This document shows, in pieces, positions 1 to 8,458 of a DNA stretch of 38,446 bases (the first letter of the stretch is position 1; each line of letters starts with the position of its first letter). The notes below the pieces were generated by a model, which did no database searches, was not told the DNA's origin, and saw only the letters and a list, made by a program, of their open reading frames with translations. The stretch lies in the NCBI GenBank assembly GCA_030691635.1, contig JAUYEF010000091.1, positions 1-38,446 on the forward strand, in the 5' to 3' direction. The position numbers and the translations under genes are program-made. The DNA is from Bacillota bacterium (GTDB lineage: Bacteria; Bacillota; Sulfobacillia; JAUYEF01).

Positions 1-1
1 A

Positions 2-76
2 GACTCTTCTGCTGTTGGACCGGCAGTGGAGGCAGTTCGACAGGAAGCGATGAAGGCGCTTGGGCTTGAGGCCTAG
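2..76 (+). CDS. C-terminal end of a CDS truncated by the window edge (...DSSAVGPAVEAVRQEAMKALGLEA*)
   Basis: Open frame from base 2 to TAG at 74-76; too short to assign a family. Confidence 0.45.
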   Translation, partial: DSSAVGPAVEAVRQEAMKALGLEA

Positions 77-86
77 TACGTTGCAG

Positions 87-435
87 ATAGTCTCGTCCCA
101 CAGACGAGTATGAGAATACTACCGTTGGCGCGGCGACCGGACTTCCCAACAGTCAGGTTTGCGCCGGATTGGTCTACTTGGCAGTCTCGTCCGGCCGACG
201 AGTATGAGAATACTACCGTTTGCCCGGTGATCGGACTTCCCAGCAGTCAGGTTTGTGCCGGATTGGTCTACTTGGCAGTCTCGTCCGGCCGACGAGTATG
301 ATAATACTACCGTTCGTCCGGCGATCGGACTTCCCAGCAGTCGGGTTTGTGCTGAAATGGTCTTCTCAGCAGTCTCGTCCGGCCGACAGGTACGAAGGGA
401 CTTCTGTTTGCCCGTCGACCGCCTTCCGCCCGCCG
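87..435. repeat. Tandem array A: about 3.7 copies of a 94-bp unit with a hairpin per unit
   Basis: GCAGTCTCGTCC(GGCC)GACGAGTATGA.. boundary recurs at 87, 181, 275 and 369 (spacing 94, 94, 94); CTCGTC-N5-GACGAG inverted repeat in copies 1-3; copy 4 degenerate. Confidence 0.93.
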
Positions 436-460
436 GAGCGGTTCCGTCCCGAAATCCCCA

Positions 461-488
461 AAAGAGCAGGGGCGTGGTCACGCCCCTG
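461..488 (-). terminator. Rho-independent terminator of the LVIVD gene/ABC operon
   Basis: CAGGGGCGTG/CACGCCCCTG inverted repeat; on the minus strand it is followed by CTCTTTT. Confidence 0.7.
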
Positions 489-534
489 ACTCGCTCTGAA
501 AGCCAGCCGACATGAAGTCCGATCTGACCAGAGA

Positions 535-1668
535 TCACTCCATCTGAAGAATGTGCAGGCCCCCGAACCGGTCTGTCAGCAATATCAGCCCGTCCTTGGT
601 CACCAGGACGTCGTTGCCTTCACAGGCTTCCTGCCCGGGCCCCGCAGGCTCAACATAATACGCGATCTCGCATGGCTTTACCGGGTCGGTGATATCGAGA
701 ACTCGCAGCCCGGCATTCGGGAACGTCGCGAAGATCACAGTCTCGCTCTGGTACGTGCCAGGCCGGTTTTCGTGCAGGTTGTGAGCTCCGACGCGACCTC
801 CACGAATCTCAAACACCGCCGGATCGGGACGCCACACCGACAGGACGCGCGGGGCGCGCTCATCCGCGATATCGACCACGCGGAAGCATTTGGGAGTCTG
901 GGGCTTGCCGGCCTGTCCCGACTCATCGGTCACAGCCAGGAGCTTCCGGCCCGGAAGCGGCAGAGCAGTATGAGTCTTCCCTCCCCCGCCCTTCTCCCAG
1001 GCAAGCCTGCTGATTTCCTGGGGCTTTTCGGGATTCGACACATCAAGGAAAAGAAGCCCCGCATCCCAGTGCCCGCAGTAAAGGTGACCGGCGTTGTAGA
1101 TTCCGTGATGGATCAGGGCATTTGGGAGATTCTTGTCAGGCTGCGGCTCATTGCCGCCTGCCCAGAGACCGGGGCTCCACCAGCGGCCAACCAGTTGCGG
1201 GCTGTCGGGTCGCTGGAGGTCGTAGATCTCAAGCATACGCTCGCGAAAACCTTGCGGACGGCCGAACACGTAGCAGTACCGTTCGCCCGCCCACCATATC
1301 CGGTGCACCCCGATGCCACCTGTATCGACAAAGGCAAGCTCACGGGGCTCTGCCGGTCTTGAGATGTCGAAGACAGCCCATCCGGACCGGCCGCCGGGGG
1401 CAGCGCCTCGTGGCTGTTCGTAGTTCACGAGCAACAGGTTATCGTTGGTCTGGCACTTGCTGTGCCTGGTTCGGGGATAGCACGGAAGCTCTCCGACCAC
1501 CTGCGGGTTACGAGGGTCCGATATGTCCACGATCAGCATTGGCAGGTCATCCTGCGACCGTCCAACGTAAGCGAAGTGGTCTTTGAGCATCACCTGCATC
1601 GTGGACCAGGTGCCGCCCATGTCTGAATGGCCGACAAACCGTATGCCTTGCCGCTCGGCGCTTTCCAT
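535..1668 (-). CDS. LVIVD-repeat (beta-propeller-like) protein
   Basis: Repeated L(x)IVDISDPxxPxxVG motifs (LIVDISDPRNPQVVGEL, LFLDVSNPEKPQEIS, LRVLDITDPVKPCEIA); AGGAGG upstream of ATG at 1668. Confidence 0.8.
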   Translation of the reverse strand: MESAERQGIRFVGHSDMGGTWSTMQVMLKDHFAYVGRSQDDLPMLIVDISDPRNPQVVGELPCYPRTRHSKCQTNDNLLLVNYEQPRGAAPGGRSGWAVFDISRPAEPRELAFVDTGGIGVHRIWWAGERYCYVFGRPQGFRERMLEIYDLQRPDSPQLVGRWWSPGLWAGGNEPQPDKNLPNALIHHGIYNAGHLYCGHWDAGLLFLDVSNPEKPQEISRLAWEKGGGGKTHTALPLPGRKLLAVTDESGQAGKPQTPKCFRVVDIADERAPRVLSVWRPDPAVFEIRGGRVGAHNLHENRPGTYQSETVIFATFPNAGLRVLDITDPVKPCEIAYYVEPAGPGQEACEGNDVLVTKDGLILLTDRFGGLHILQME

Positions 1669-1825
1669 GAGCATCCTCCTACTCCCAGATATTGATGTGG
1701 GCACCAGTTGTCCCGGCCGTAGTCCGCTTCGCTAGCGTTGGTGCCTCTGGCTGCAGTTCGCCTCGCCCGCGGCAGCCCGAAAGCCCTCCGCCGTGCTGCC
1801 GGCGCAACTACGGCCACCGCGACCG

Positions 1826-2722
1826 CTACCGGCCGCGGAGGCGCGGGTCCAGGGCGTCCCGCAGGCCGTCGCCCATCAGGTTAAACCCGAGCACGGTGAA
1901 CATAATTGCCAGGCCTGGAAGAATGGACATCCACGAATTCCGGTCAATATACTTCAAGCCGTCATTGATCATCAGTCCCCAGGCAGGCGTCGGCACCGAC
2001 AGGCCGAGGCCCAAGAAGCTCAAACTCGCTTCCACCAGGATCGCGGTGCCCATGCGCAGTGTCGCGAGGACCACGATCGGGCCGAGGATGTTGGGCAGGA
2101 TGTGCCTGAAGAACAAGCGCCCGGTGGGGACGCCGAGAGCGTTGGCGGCTTCGACCATAGCGCTCGTCTTGATGCCCAGGGTCTCCGCACGGGACATACG
2201 CACGACGCCCGGAAGCATGGAGACCGCCACCGCGGTGGCAATGATCATTATGGTGGGCCGCCCGATCAGCGACGCAACCAGTATGGCAAGCAGGTAGGTG
2301 GGGATCGCCATCATCACATCGACCAGTCGCATGATGACGTTGTCAACGGCGCCCCCTCGGAAGCCTGAGAAGATTCCGATCGGGACACCGACCCCGACGC
2401 CGATGACGACAGCGGTCAGGGATAGTGTCAACGATAGCCGTGCTCCGTAAGCCAGCCTGCTGAACAGGTCGCGGCCCATATGGTCCGTTCCCAGCCAGTT
2501 GACGCTGGACGGGCCCAGAAACCTGTTAAGCAGGTCTTGCTTAATTGGATCATGCTGGGCAACGACGGGACCCACGGCACCGAACAGGAGAAGCATTAGG
2601 ATGAGGGACATCCCCACAACCGCTGTCCTGGAGGCCAGAAATGACCCGGCTGCGGTGCGCCACGGGTTCTGTATGCCGGGTTCTTGGCCTGCCTGCTTAT
2701 CTTCTGTCATGGGAATCATCAC
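1826..2722 (-). CDS. ABC transporter permease, DppC/OppC family
   Basis: N-terminal OppC-like segment, DxxxRDLFSRLAYGARLSL, EAANALG, ILPNILGPIVV, EASLSFLGLGL. Confidence 0.9.
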   Translation of the reverse strand: MMIPMTEDKQAGQEPGIQNPWRTAAGSFLASRTAVVGMSLILMLLLFGAVGPVVAQHDPIKQDLLNRFLGPSSVNWLGTDHMGRDLFSRLAYGARLSLTLSLTAVVIGVGVGVPIGIFSGFRGGAVDNVIMRLVDVMMAIPTYLLAILVASLIGRPTIMIIATAVAVSMLPGVVRMSRAETLGIKTSAMVEAANALGVPTGRLFFRHILPNILGPIVVLATLRMGTAILVEASLSFLGLGLSVPTPAWGLMINDGLKYIDRNSWMSILPGLAIMFTVLGFNLMGDGLRDALDPRLRGR

Positions 2723-2725
2723 CTC

Positions 2726-3667
2726 TCAATCATACCGGATGCGCGGGTCTGCGATGCTGTAGGCGACATCAGCCAGAAAGTTTGCGATCAAGATCATGAT
2801 CATGAAAAAGATCATTGTCCCCTGGACCTGGGGATAATCCCTGGCAAGCACACCATCGACAAGGAGTTTGCCGACACCGGGGCGACTGAAGACCTTCTCT
2901 ATGATGGCTGTACCGCCCAGCATGTGGCCAAGATCGATGCCAATGATGGTGATCACAGGCAGCAGGGCGTTCCTGAAGGCGTGCCGGAATACGACCACGC
3001 GCTCGGTGAGGCCTTTGGCCCTGGCAGTCTGGACATAGTCCTGCCCAAGGCAATCGAGCAGAGCCGACCGGGTCAGCCGGGCGATCAGCGCAGCGGACCG
3101 CGTGCCGATGGCGATAGTAGGAAGCGCAAGGTATCTCAAGAAGTTTAGCGGGTCGTCAAGAGTCCCGCCGCCGATGGTGGGGAACCACCGGAGCCTCACT
3201 GAGAACAACATCATCAGGAGGATACCGAACCAGAAGCTCGGGGTGCTCACAGCGGTCAGGGCTAGCACCATGATTGCCTGGTCAGACCACCGGTTCCTCT
3301 GAGTAGCAGACACGACACCTGCAATGACACCTATGAGCGCGGCCAGTGAGAGTGCAGCCGTGGCCAGAGAAAAGGTGTATGGGAACTGAGCCAGGATATC
3401 CATCAACACATTCCGACCGGTCCTGAAGGAAGTGCCGAGGTTGCCCTTCAGAAGGTCTCCCAGATACCTTATGTAACGAATGTAGAGCGGTTGGTCTAGC
3501 CCCAGGCGTATCCTGATCGCGTCATAAGCGTCGCCTGAGAAGTAATTCTCAAGCATCATGGCGACAGGGTCGCCCGGAATCAGATTGACGGCGAGGAAGA
3601 TAAGCGTGACACCGCCAAACAGCGTGGGGATCGTTGTGAGCAACCGACGCGCAAAGTACTTCGACAT
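2726..3667 (-). CDS. ABC transporter permease, DppB/OppB family
   Basis: MSKYFARRLLTTIPTLFGGVTLIFL; FVQTARAKGL-type motif (YVQTARAKGLTERVVVFRHAFRNALLPVIT); RBS AGGAGG upstream of ATG 3667. Confidence 0.9.
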   Translation of the reverse strand: MSKYFARRLLTTIPTLFGGVTLIFLAVNLIPGDPVAMMLENYFSGDAYDAIRIRLGLDQPLYIRYIRYLGDLLKGNLGTSFRTGRNVLMDILAQFPYTFSLATAALSLAALIGVIAGVVSATQRNRWSDQAIMVLALTAVSTPSFWFGILLMMLFSVRLRWFPTIGGGTLDDPLNFLRYLALPTIAIGTRSAALIARLTRSALLDCLGQDYVQTARAKGLTERVVVFRHAFRNALLPVITIIGIDLGHMLGGTAIIEKVFSRPGVGKLLVDGVLARDYPQVQGTMIFFMIMILIANFLADVAYSIADPRIRYD

Positions 3668-3753
3668 CGCGGTCCTCCTAGCCCTAGCCCACACCACACA
3701 CCAGATGGGGCACGCCCCCATGTTACAGGGGCCGTGCCCCATCCTCTACTGCG

Positions 3754-5295
3754 TTACTGGCCGACCTTGATCAGCCACATGGGGTATCTCCACAGGACGA
3801 TTGGGAACGGCTGGATATCCTTCCGCATCGCCACCACGTTGACTGGGAATACGACCGGTATGATCGGAACGTCCTGACCCAGCTTATCCTGGATCTTTAC
3901 CCATGTCTGTGCGCGGGTCGCGACGTCGTTCTGCTTCGCCAGGTCTGCCACCAGGCTCTCAACTCCATCGTAATAGAGACGAACGTTATTGGCGTCGCCG
4001 GCCAGCGTTATCGTCGGCAGGAAGCCCTCAGGGTAGTCTCGGGACTGGCTGTACAGCATGATATCGTACTTCTTCTGGTCGCGACGCTCGAACATGATGG
4101 CTGACTCGAGCACCGTCAGCTGAACCTTGAGCCCGATGCCCTGCCACATGGACTGGATAGCGGTCGCCATGTCGCCTGTGTCGGTCCGTGTAATGAAATC
4201 GAGCTTGAAGTCGGCAGGAAGTTTGACCTGCTTGAGCAGTTCCTTCGCCCTAGCCGGATCGTACTTGAAGTACTCCTTGGCCGAGTAGCCGTAGCACTCC
4301 GGGTTGATCAGGGAATGGGCTGGTGCACCGAGACCGTCCATAAACTTGTCGACGAGCAGTTTCCTGTCGATCGAGATGGCCAGCGCCTCACGGAACTTCT
4401 GATCCTGGGTGGGCCTGTTCTTATTGCTGCTCATGGTCATGAAGACTGACCGACCCGCGGGTTTGACAATCGTGCTGACTTTACCCTTGCTGATTATGCT
4501 GCGCTGGACCTCAGGGACTGCGATGTAGGCCAGGTTCAGGTCGCCAGCCTCGATAGCCAGCTCCGCAACCTTATCGTCAACGATTCCTCTCGCGATGATC
4601 CGGTCCACATTGCCCTTATGAAGCCAGTTGTCCTTGTTCTTTACAAGAACGACCTTGTCGCCGGGCGTCCAGCTCTCGAAGATGTACGGGCCACTGCCGA
4701 CGGCGTCGGAAGTGTACTTCTGTCCTTTCTCTGCGATCGCCTTCTGGCACTGGACAAACCCCGACCGGTTCAGCACAAAGTGGGCGAACGTCGGGTCAGG
4801 CTTGATTAAGGTGATTTTGACGGTGTAGTTATCGACGGCCACGATCTCTTTGACGTTGGTCCATTCACCGCTGAAACCCGTACCGACCTTCGGGTCTTTG
4901 ATACGGTTGAAGGTCCAGACAACATCTTTGGCCGTGACCTCACCATAGCCCTTGTGGAACTTCGCGCCCTGGCGCAGGGTGAACGTGTACACTGAGGCGT
5001 CAGGAGAAATCTCCCATTTTGTTGCTAGGTCAGGCAGCAGTTTCTCTGGCGCATCGGGAAGCACATACACCAGCCGGCTGTAGATGAGAGGATAGATCAT
5101 GCCATCCTCGTGCCCACCGTGGAAAGGCACGTCCATGTTCAGGATGTCGTTCCGGCCCCGGATTACAAGGGATATCCCCACCGGTTTTGCCGGCTCAGCC
5201 GGTTTCTTGGGCTCAGCCGCTGGGGCGCACCCTGCGATAACAGCCGCAATCATCAGAACAGACACGAGCAGTGCCACAACTCGTCTCGTCAACAC
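3754..5295 (-). CDS. ABC transporter substrate-binding protein, family 5 (peptide/nickel type)
   Basis: Lipoprotein signal (..AAVIAGCAPAAEPK), WEISPDASVYTFTLRQGAKFHKG, DVVWTFNRIKDP, FREALAISIDRKLLVD. Confidence 0.92.
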   Translation of the reverse strand: MLTRRVVALLVSVLMIAAVIAGCAPAAEPKKPAEPAKPVGISLVIRGRNDILNMDVPFHGGHEDGMIYPLIYSRLVYVLPDAPEKLLPDLATKWEISPDASVYTFTLRQGAKFHKGYGEVTAKDVVWTFNRIKDPKVGTGFSGEWTNVKEIVAVDNYTVKITLIKPDPTFAHFVLNRSGFVQCQKAIAEKGQKYTSDAVGSGPYIFESWTPGDKVVLVKNKDNWLHKGNVDRIIARGIVDDKVAELAIEAGDLNLAYIAVPEVQRSIISKGKVSTIVKPAGRSVFMTMSSNKNRPTQDQKFREALAISIDRKLLVDKFMDGLGAPAHSLINPECYGYSAKEYFKYDPARAKELLKQVKLPADFKLDFITRTDTGDMATAIQSMWQGIGLKVQLTVLESAIMFERRDQKKYDIMLYSQSRDYPEGFLPTITLAGDANNVRLYYDGVESLVADLAKQNDVATRAQTWVKIQDKLGQDVPIIPVVFPVNVVAMRKDIQPFPIVLWRYPMWLIKVGQ

Positions 5296-5513
5296 TCTTC
5301 GATTCCTCCTAATTTGATTTGGTATGGGGAACGAAATCTCACGCCACGGAGGTTTAATCTGAGAACGAAAATTGACACGGCAGTGTCACGTTCAGGATCG
5401 AATTCGACACTGACAAAAACACTTCCTGTAAAGTGATAAAGACATCTTTATCCAAGCAGGCATTCCAGCTACCTAAGCGATAGCAAACGTGGCGGGGGCG
5501 TGCCGGTTGCGAG

Positions 5514-5543
5514 AGCACCGCCTGCGGGGGCGCAGGCGGTGCT
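5514..5543. terminator. Strong hairpin, probable terminator downstream of the dehydrogenase gene
   Basis: AGCACCGCCTGC...GCAGGCGGTGCT perfect 12-bp stem; weak T-tract. Confidence 0.6.
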
Positions 5544-5628
5544 TCTATAGGCCATTAGGCTGAACAATTCGCTCAACGGTCTCCGCCAGTCGCTTATCCG
5601 AACATACAGCCCGGACTTAGCGGGCGCT

Positions 5629-6684
5629 TCACTTCCGTATCGGCTGCGGCGGCGTCACGTTGTAGCGCCTAGCGCACTCAACGAGCTCCCCGTATACCGC
5701 GTCCGGAATGGGGCAGCCGTTAGCTTCCCGTTCATCTTCGAAATCGAATTCAATCTCGCCCGGCATGTATATCCTCTCCGTGCCGTACGCGAGTGGCTGC
5801 GCGTGAATGGCCTGGGTCATCTCGTCGATCTTCGCCTTGAACTCCTCGGGATCGCCGAATGCCCGTAGGTCGATCACGCCAAAGAAGTGACCTATGTTGG
5901 GTGCACGCACCATGTGATAGAAGTCAGCGATGTGATCGCCGAATGCGGCACCGGTCAACACTCCACAGAGTATGTCGACCGCCATAGCCAAGCCCGAGCC
6001 TTTGTAGGTACTCATGGGCATGAGCAAGCCGTTCAGAGCGACATTCGGATCCGTCGTCGGCCTACCCTGTGCATCCGCGCCCCAGGTGTCCGGGATGGGA
6101 AGCCCCTTCTTCTGGTGCAACGCGATCTTGCCCCTGGCGACAACGGTCGTCGCGCCGTCGTACACCACTGGGCGTTCTTTCTTGGCCGGGAAGGTGATGC
6201 AGATTGGGTTGGTGCCGAAATACGGTTTGATACCGCCCCAGGGGGCCATCATCGGGGAGGCGTTGGTGAACGATAAGCCGATCATGTCATACTTCAGAGG
6301 CATCATGCCGTAGTATGCAGCGATTCCGTAGTGGTTTGAACGGCGGACACCGCCCATGGCTACACCGGTTTTCTTAGCTTTTTCTATCAGTATGTTCAGG
6401 GTAAATGTGCCGGCGACCGAGCCCCAGCCATCATGGGCATCGACTAGAACTGAGCTTGGTGTCTCGTGGATGATCTCGCAGTTCGTCTTCTTTGTCACGT
6501 GGCCATGTTCCAGGTTACCCAGGTAGACAGGTAACCGCACGATACCGTGCGAGTCGACACCGCGCTTGTTGGCGGCAGTCAAGTTGTCCGCCACAATCGC
6601 TGCGTCCTCGGGCGCCACTCCCGCTGTGACCAGGAGTTCCCGCGTAAACCGAGCGATCTCAGATGGTCTGTAAAATGCTTCCAC
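5629..6684 (-). CDS. Malate/L-lactate/ureidoglycolate dehydrogenase family (Ldh2-type) oxidoreductase
   Basis: NNLTAANKRGVDSHGIVRLPVYL, RRSNHYGIAAYYGM, GTNPICITFP, YKGSGLAMAVDILCGVLTGAAFG. Confidence 0.92.
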   Translation of the reverse strand: MEAFYRPSEIARFTRELLVTAGVAPEDAAIVADNLTAANKRGVDSHGIVRLPVYLGNLEHGHVTKKTNCEIIHETPSSVLVDAHDGWGSVAGTFTLNILIEKAKKTGVAMGGVRRSNHYGIAAYYGMMPLKYDMIGLSFTNASPMMAPWGGIKPYFGTNPICITFPAKKERPVVYDGATTVVARGKIALHQKKGLPIPDTWGADAQGRPTTDPNVALNGLLMPMSTYKGSGLAMAVDILCGVLTGAAFGDHIADFYHMVRAPNIGHFFGVIDLRAFGDPEEFKAKIDEMTQAIHAQPLAYGTERIYMPGEIEFDFEDEREANGCPIPDAVYGELVECARRYNVTPPQPIRK

Positions 6685-6974
6685 TACTGATCCCTTCTTC
6701 CGTTGTGCTGGTTTGCCTGGCGGTCTCTAGCAGGTTTTCAACTGCGGCCACCGTCGTTCCTGCATTCTGTGGCATCATGCAACGGAACCCGAAGTGAAAG
6801 GACTTTGCTGAGAACGCCGTGAAAACCATCTCAGCCAGCGTTCGTCGTGCATGAACCCGGCACTGGGCCGCCCGCGCGGCGATCGGGGAGAAACGGTGGT
6901 GCGGAATGCAGAAAACCTCTGCCGGGTCCGGCGCAGAACTACGCGGGCGAACGGTGATCGTGCGAGGGAGGGCG

Positions 6975-7745
6975 ATGGCGGCCGTAGCCGTCCTGACCCG
7001 TGCCATCCTGACCGCCGCCTTCCTGTCTTCCGGGCTGCTTTCCGGCTGCGGCGCTCTGCAGCAAGTGCCGAAGTCGGTGTGGCTGCTGCAGGAAGGTGAG
7101 CCGCGGTTGTCCGTGAAATCACTTGAAGCTGAAGTCTCCGGCAGCAACCTGCAGCTGGTGTGGACTCTAGTGCCTGCATCCGGACAGGACCGTGCGACCT
7201 TTTCTCAGGGTAGGGCCGTGACGATAACCCTCATCGCGGCCGCGGATGGCAACCCGAACTGGAAGCCTTTCGAAGTCCGGGACGGCGACGCGCTGGTCAA
7301 TCACATAATCAGGCCTGAGGATGACTACCTGAAGACAGGCGGCTCTCTCGCACGGGAGGCGATAGATGTGGTCCGCCGGAAGCTTGGCACGGCCGGACGG
7401 CTGCATATTGTGACCCTCAAGTACCCGATCGACCTCGCGATCGCGCGAGAGCCCGGCGACCTCACGATCAAGCACCTGCTCGGCCCTCTTGAGACGACCA
7501 CGCTCACGAGGTCATTCCGTGCCGGCTACGACGTCCATGCTGGTTTCATTCCCAGCACCGGCTTCAGCCCGGGGGTCCCTGAGGTCAGGCTGGGCAGTGG
7601 CGTGACAATGCGCGGGGCGGGAATAGCGGTGCCCGGAGAGTATGTATTCGTTACGCAGCGATTTCACTGGATGAGCCGCCTGGCGACTGTGGCGGTCATC
7701 CTCCTGGTAATCCCCCTGGTCATGCGGCGAAGGCGAAAGACCTGA
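6975..7745 (+). CDS. Putative lipoprotein with C-terminal transmembrane helix and basic tail, unknown function
   Basis: N-terminal signal with LLSGC lipobox; C-terminal VAVILLVIPLVMRRRRKT; RBS GGGAGG before ATG at 6975. Confidence 0.65.
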   Translation: MAAVAVLTRAILTAAFLSSGLLSGCGALQQVPKSVWLLQEGEPRLSVKSLEAEVSGSNLQLVWTLVPASGQDRATFSQGRAVTITLIAAADGNPNWKPFEVRDGDALVNHIIRPEDDYLKTGGSLAREAIDVVRRKLGTAGRLHIVTLKYPIDLAIAREPGDLTIKHLLGPLETTTLTRSFRAGYDVHAGFIPSTGFSPGVPEVRLGSGVTMRGAGIAVPGEYVFVTQRFHWMSRLATVAVILLVIPLVMRRRRKT

Positions 7746-7783
7746 GACGACCAGACAGACGGTTGCCATCGGAGGCAATAGAC

Positions 7784-8458
7784 ATGTTCGACCTGGTAAG
7801 AAAGTTCACGGAGATACCCGGCCCGCTCGGCTTCGAAGGCGACGTCGCGAGTGCGTTCAAAGTCGAGTTGGCGGCACTGGGTTTCGAGACACAGACGGCA
7901 CCTGCAGAGGCAGAAGACAGATGTGGAGTGGACCGATGTCTTCGTGGACCTGGGCCTTTCGTCGAGGGAAGAAGTCGAGGCCCTCGGGATTCACCCGGGC
8001 TGCCCTGTCATATTCGACCAGAAGACTCACCGGATGGGCAATCTCATCCAGGGCAAAGCGATGGACACGCGTGCCTGCCTTGCACAGATGATGCGGAGTT
8101 CGACCTTGCGGTCTGTCTCGAGGTGGGGCTGGCAGCAGACATCCCGACGGTGGGCTTGAGCCAGATGCCTGTCTCGCTGGGGAAAGGCCCCATCCTGGTC
8201 CATAAGGATGTGGGCATACACTACGATGAGAGGGTCCTGGGCCTGCTCGAAGAGGCTGCATCCCGCGCGGGCGTTCCGGTGCAGCACGCGGTGTTCTACG
8301 GGTTCGGGAGCGACAGGTCAGCGTTCATGAAGAGAGGTATCCCGGCCGCGCTGTTCGCGTTCCCGGCCAGGTACACTCACACCGCCAACGAGACATGCTC
8401 GCTCGACGACCTTGAATCGATGGTCAGGGTGCTCAGGAGTCTCTGCGAGGAACGGTGA
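7784..8458 (+). pseudogene. Decayed M42-family aminopeptidase
   Basis: N-terminus MFDLVRKFTEIPGPLGFEGDVASAF and C-terminus (SFMKRGIPAALFAFPARYTHTANET-type) in one frame; the M42-like central block DVFVDLGLSSREEVEALGIHPGCPVIFD...GKAMDTRA lies in another frame; total length far below a normal M42 protein. Confidence 0.8.

Noticed and set aside
87-435. CRISPR array
   Set aside because: Whole 94-bp unit is repeated, including what would be spacers; no cas genes nearby.
110-515. Short overlapping ORFs in several frames at the left end (110..301, 119..538, 220..489, 255..515)
   Set aside because: They are translations of the 94-bp tandem repeat, whose unit is not a multiple of 3, so repeated peptides appear in all frames.
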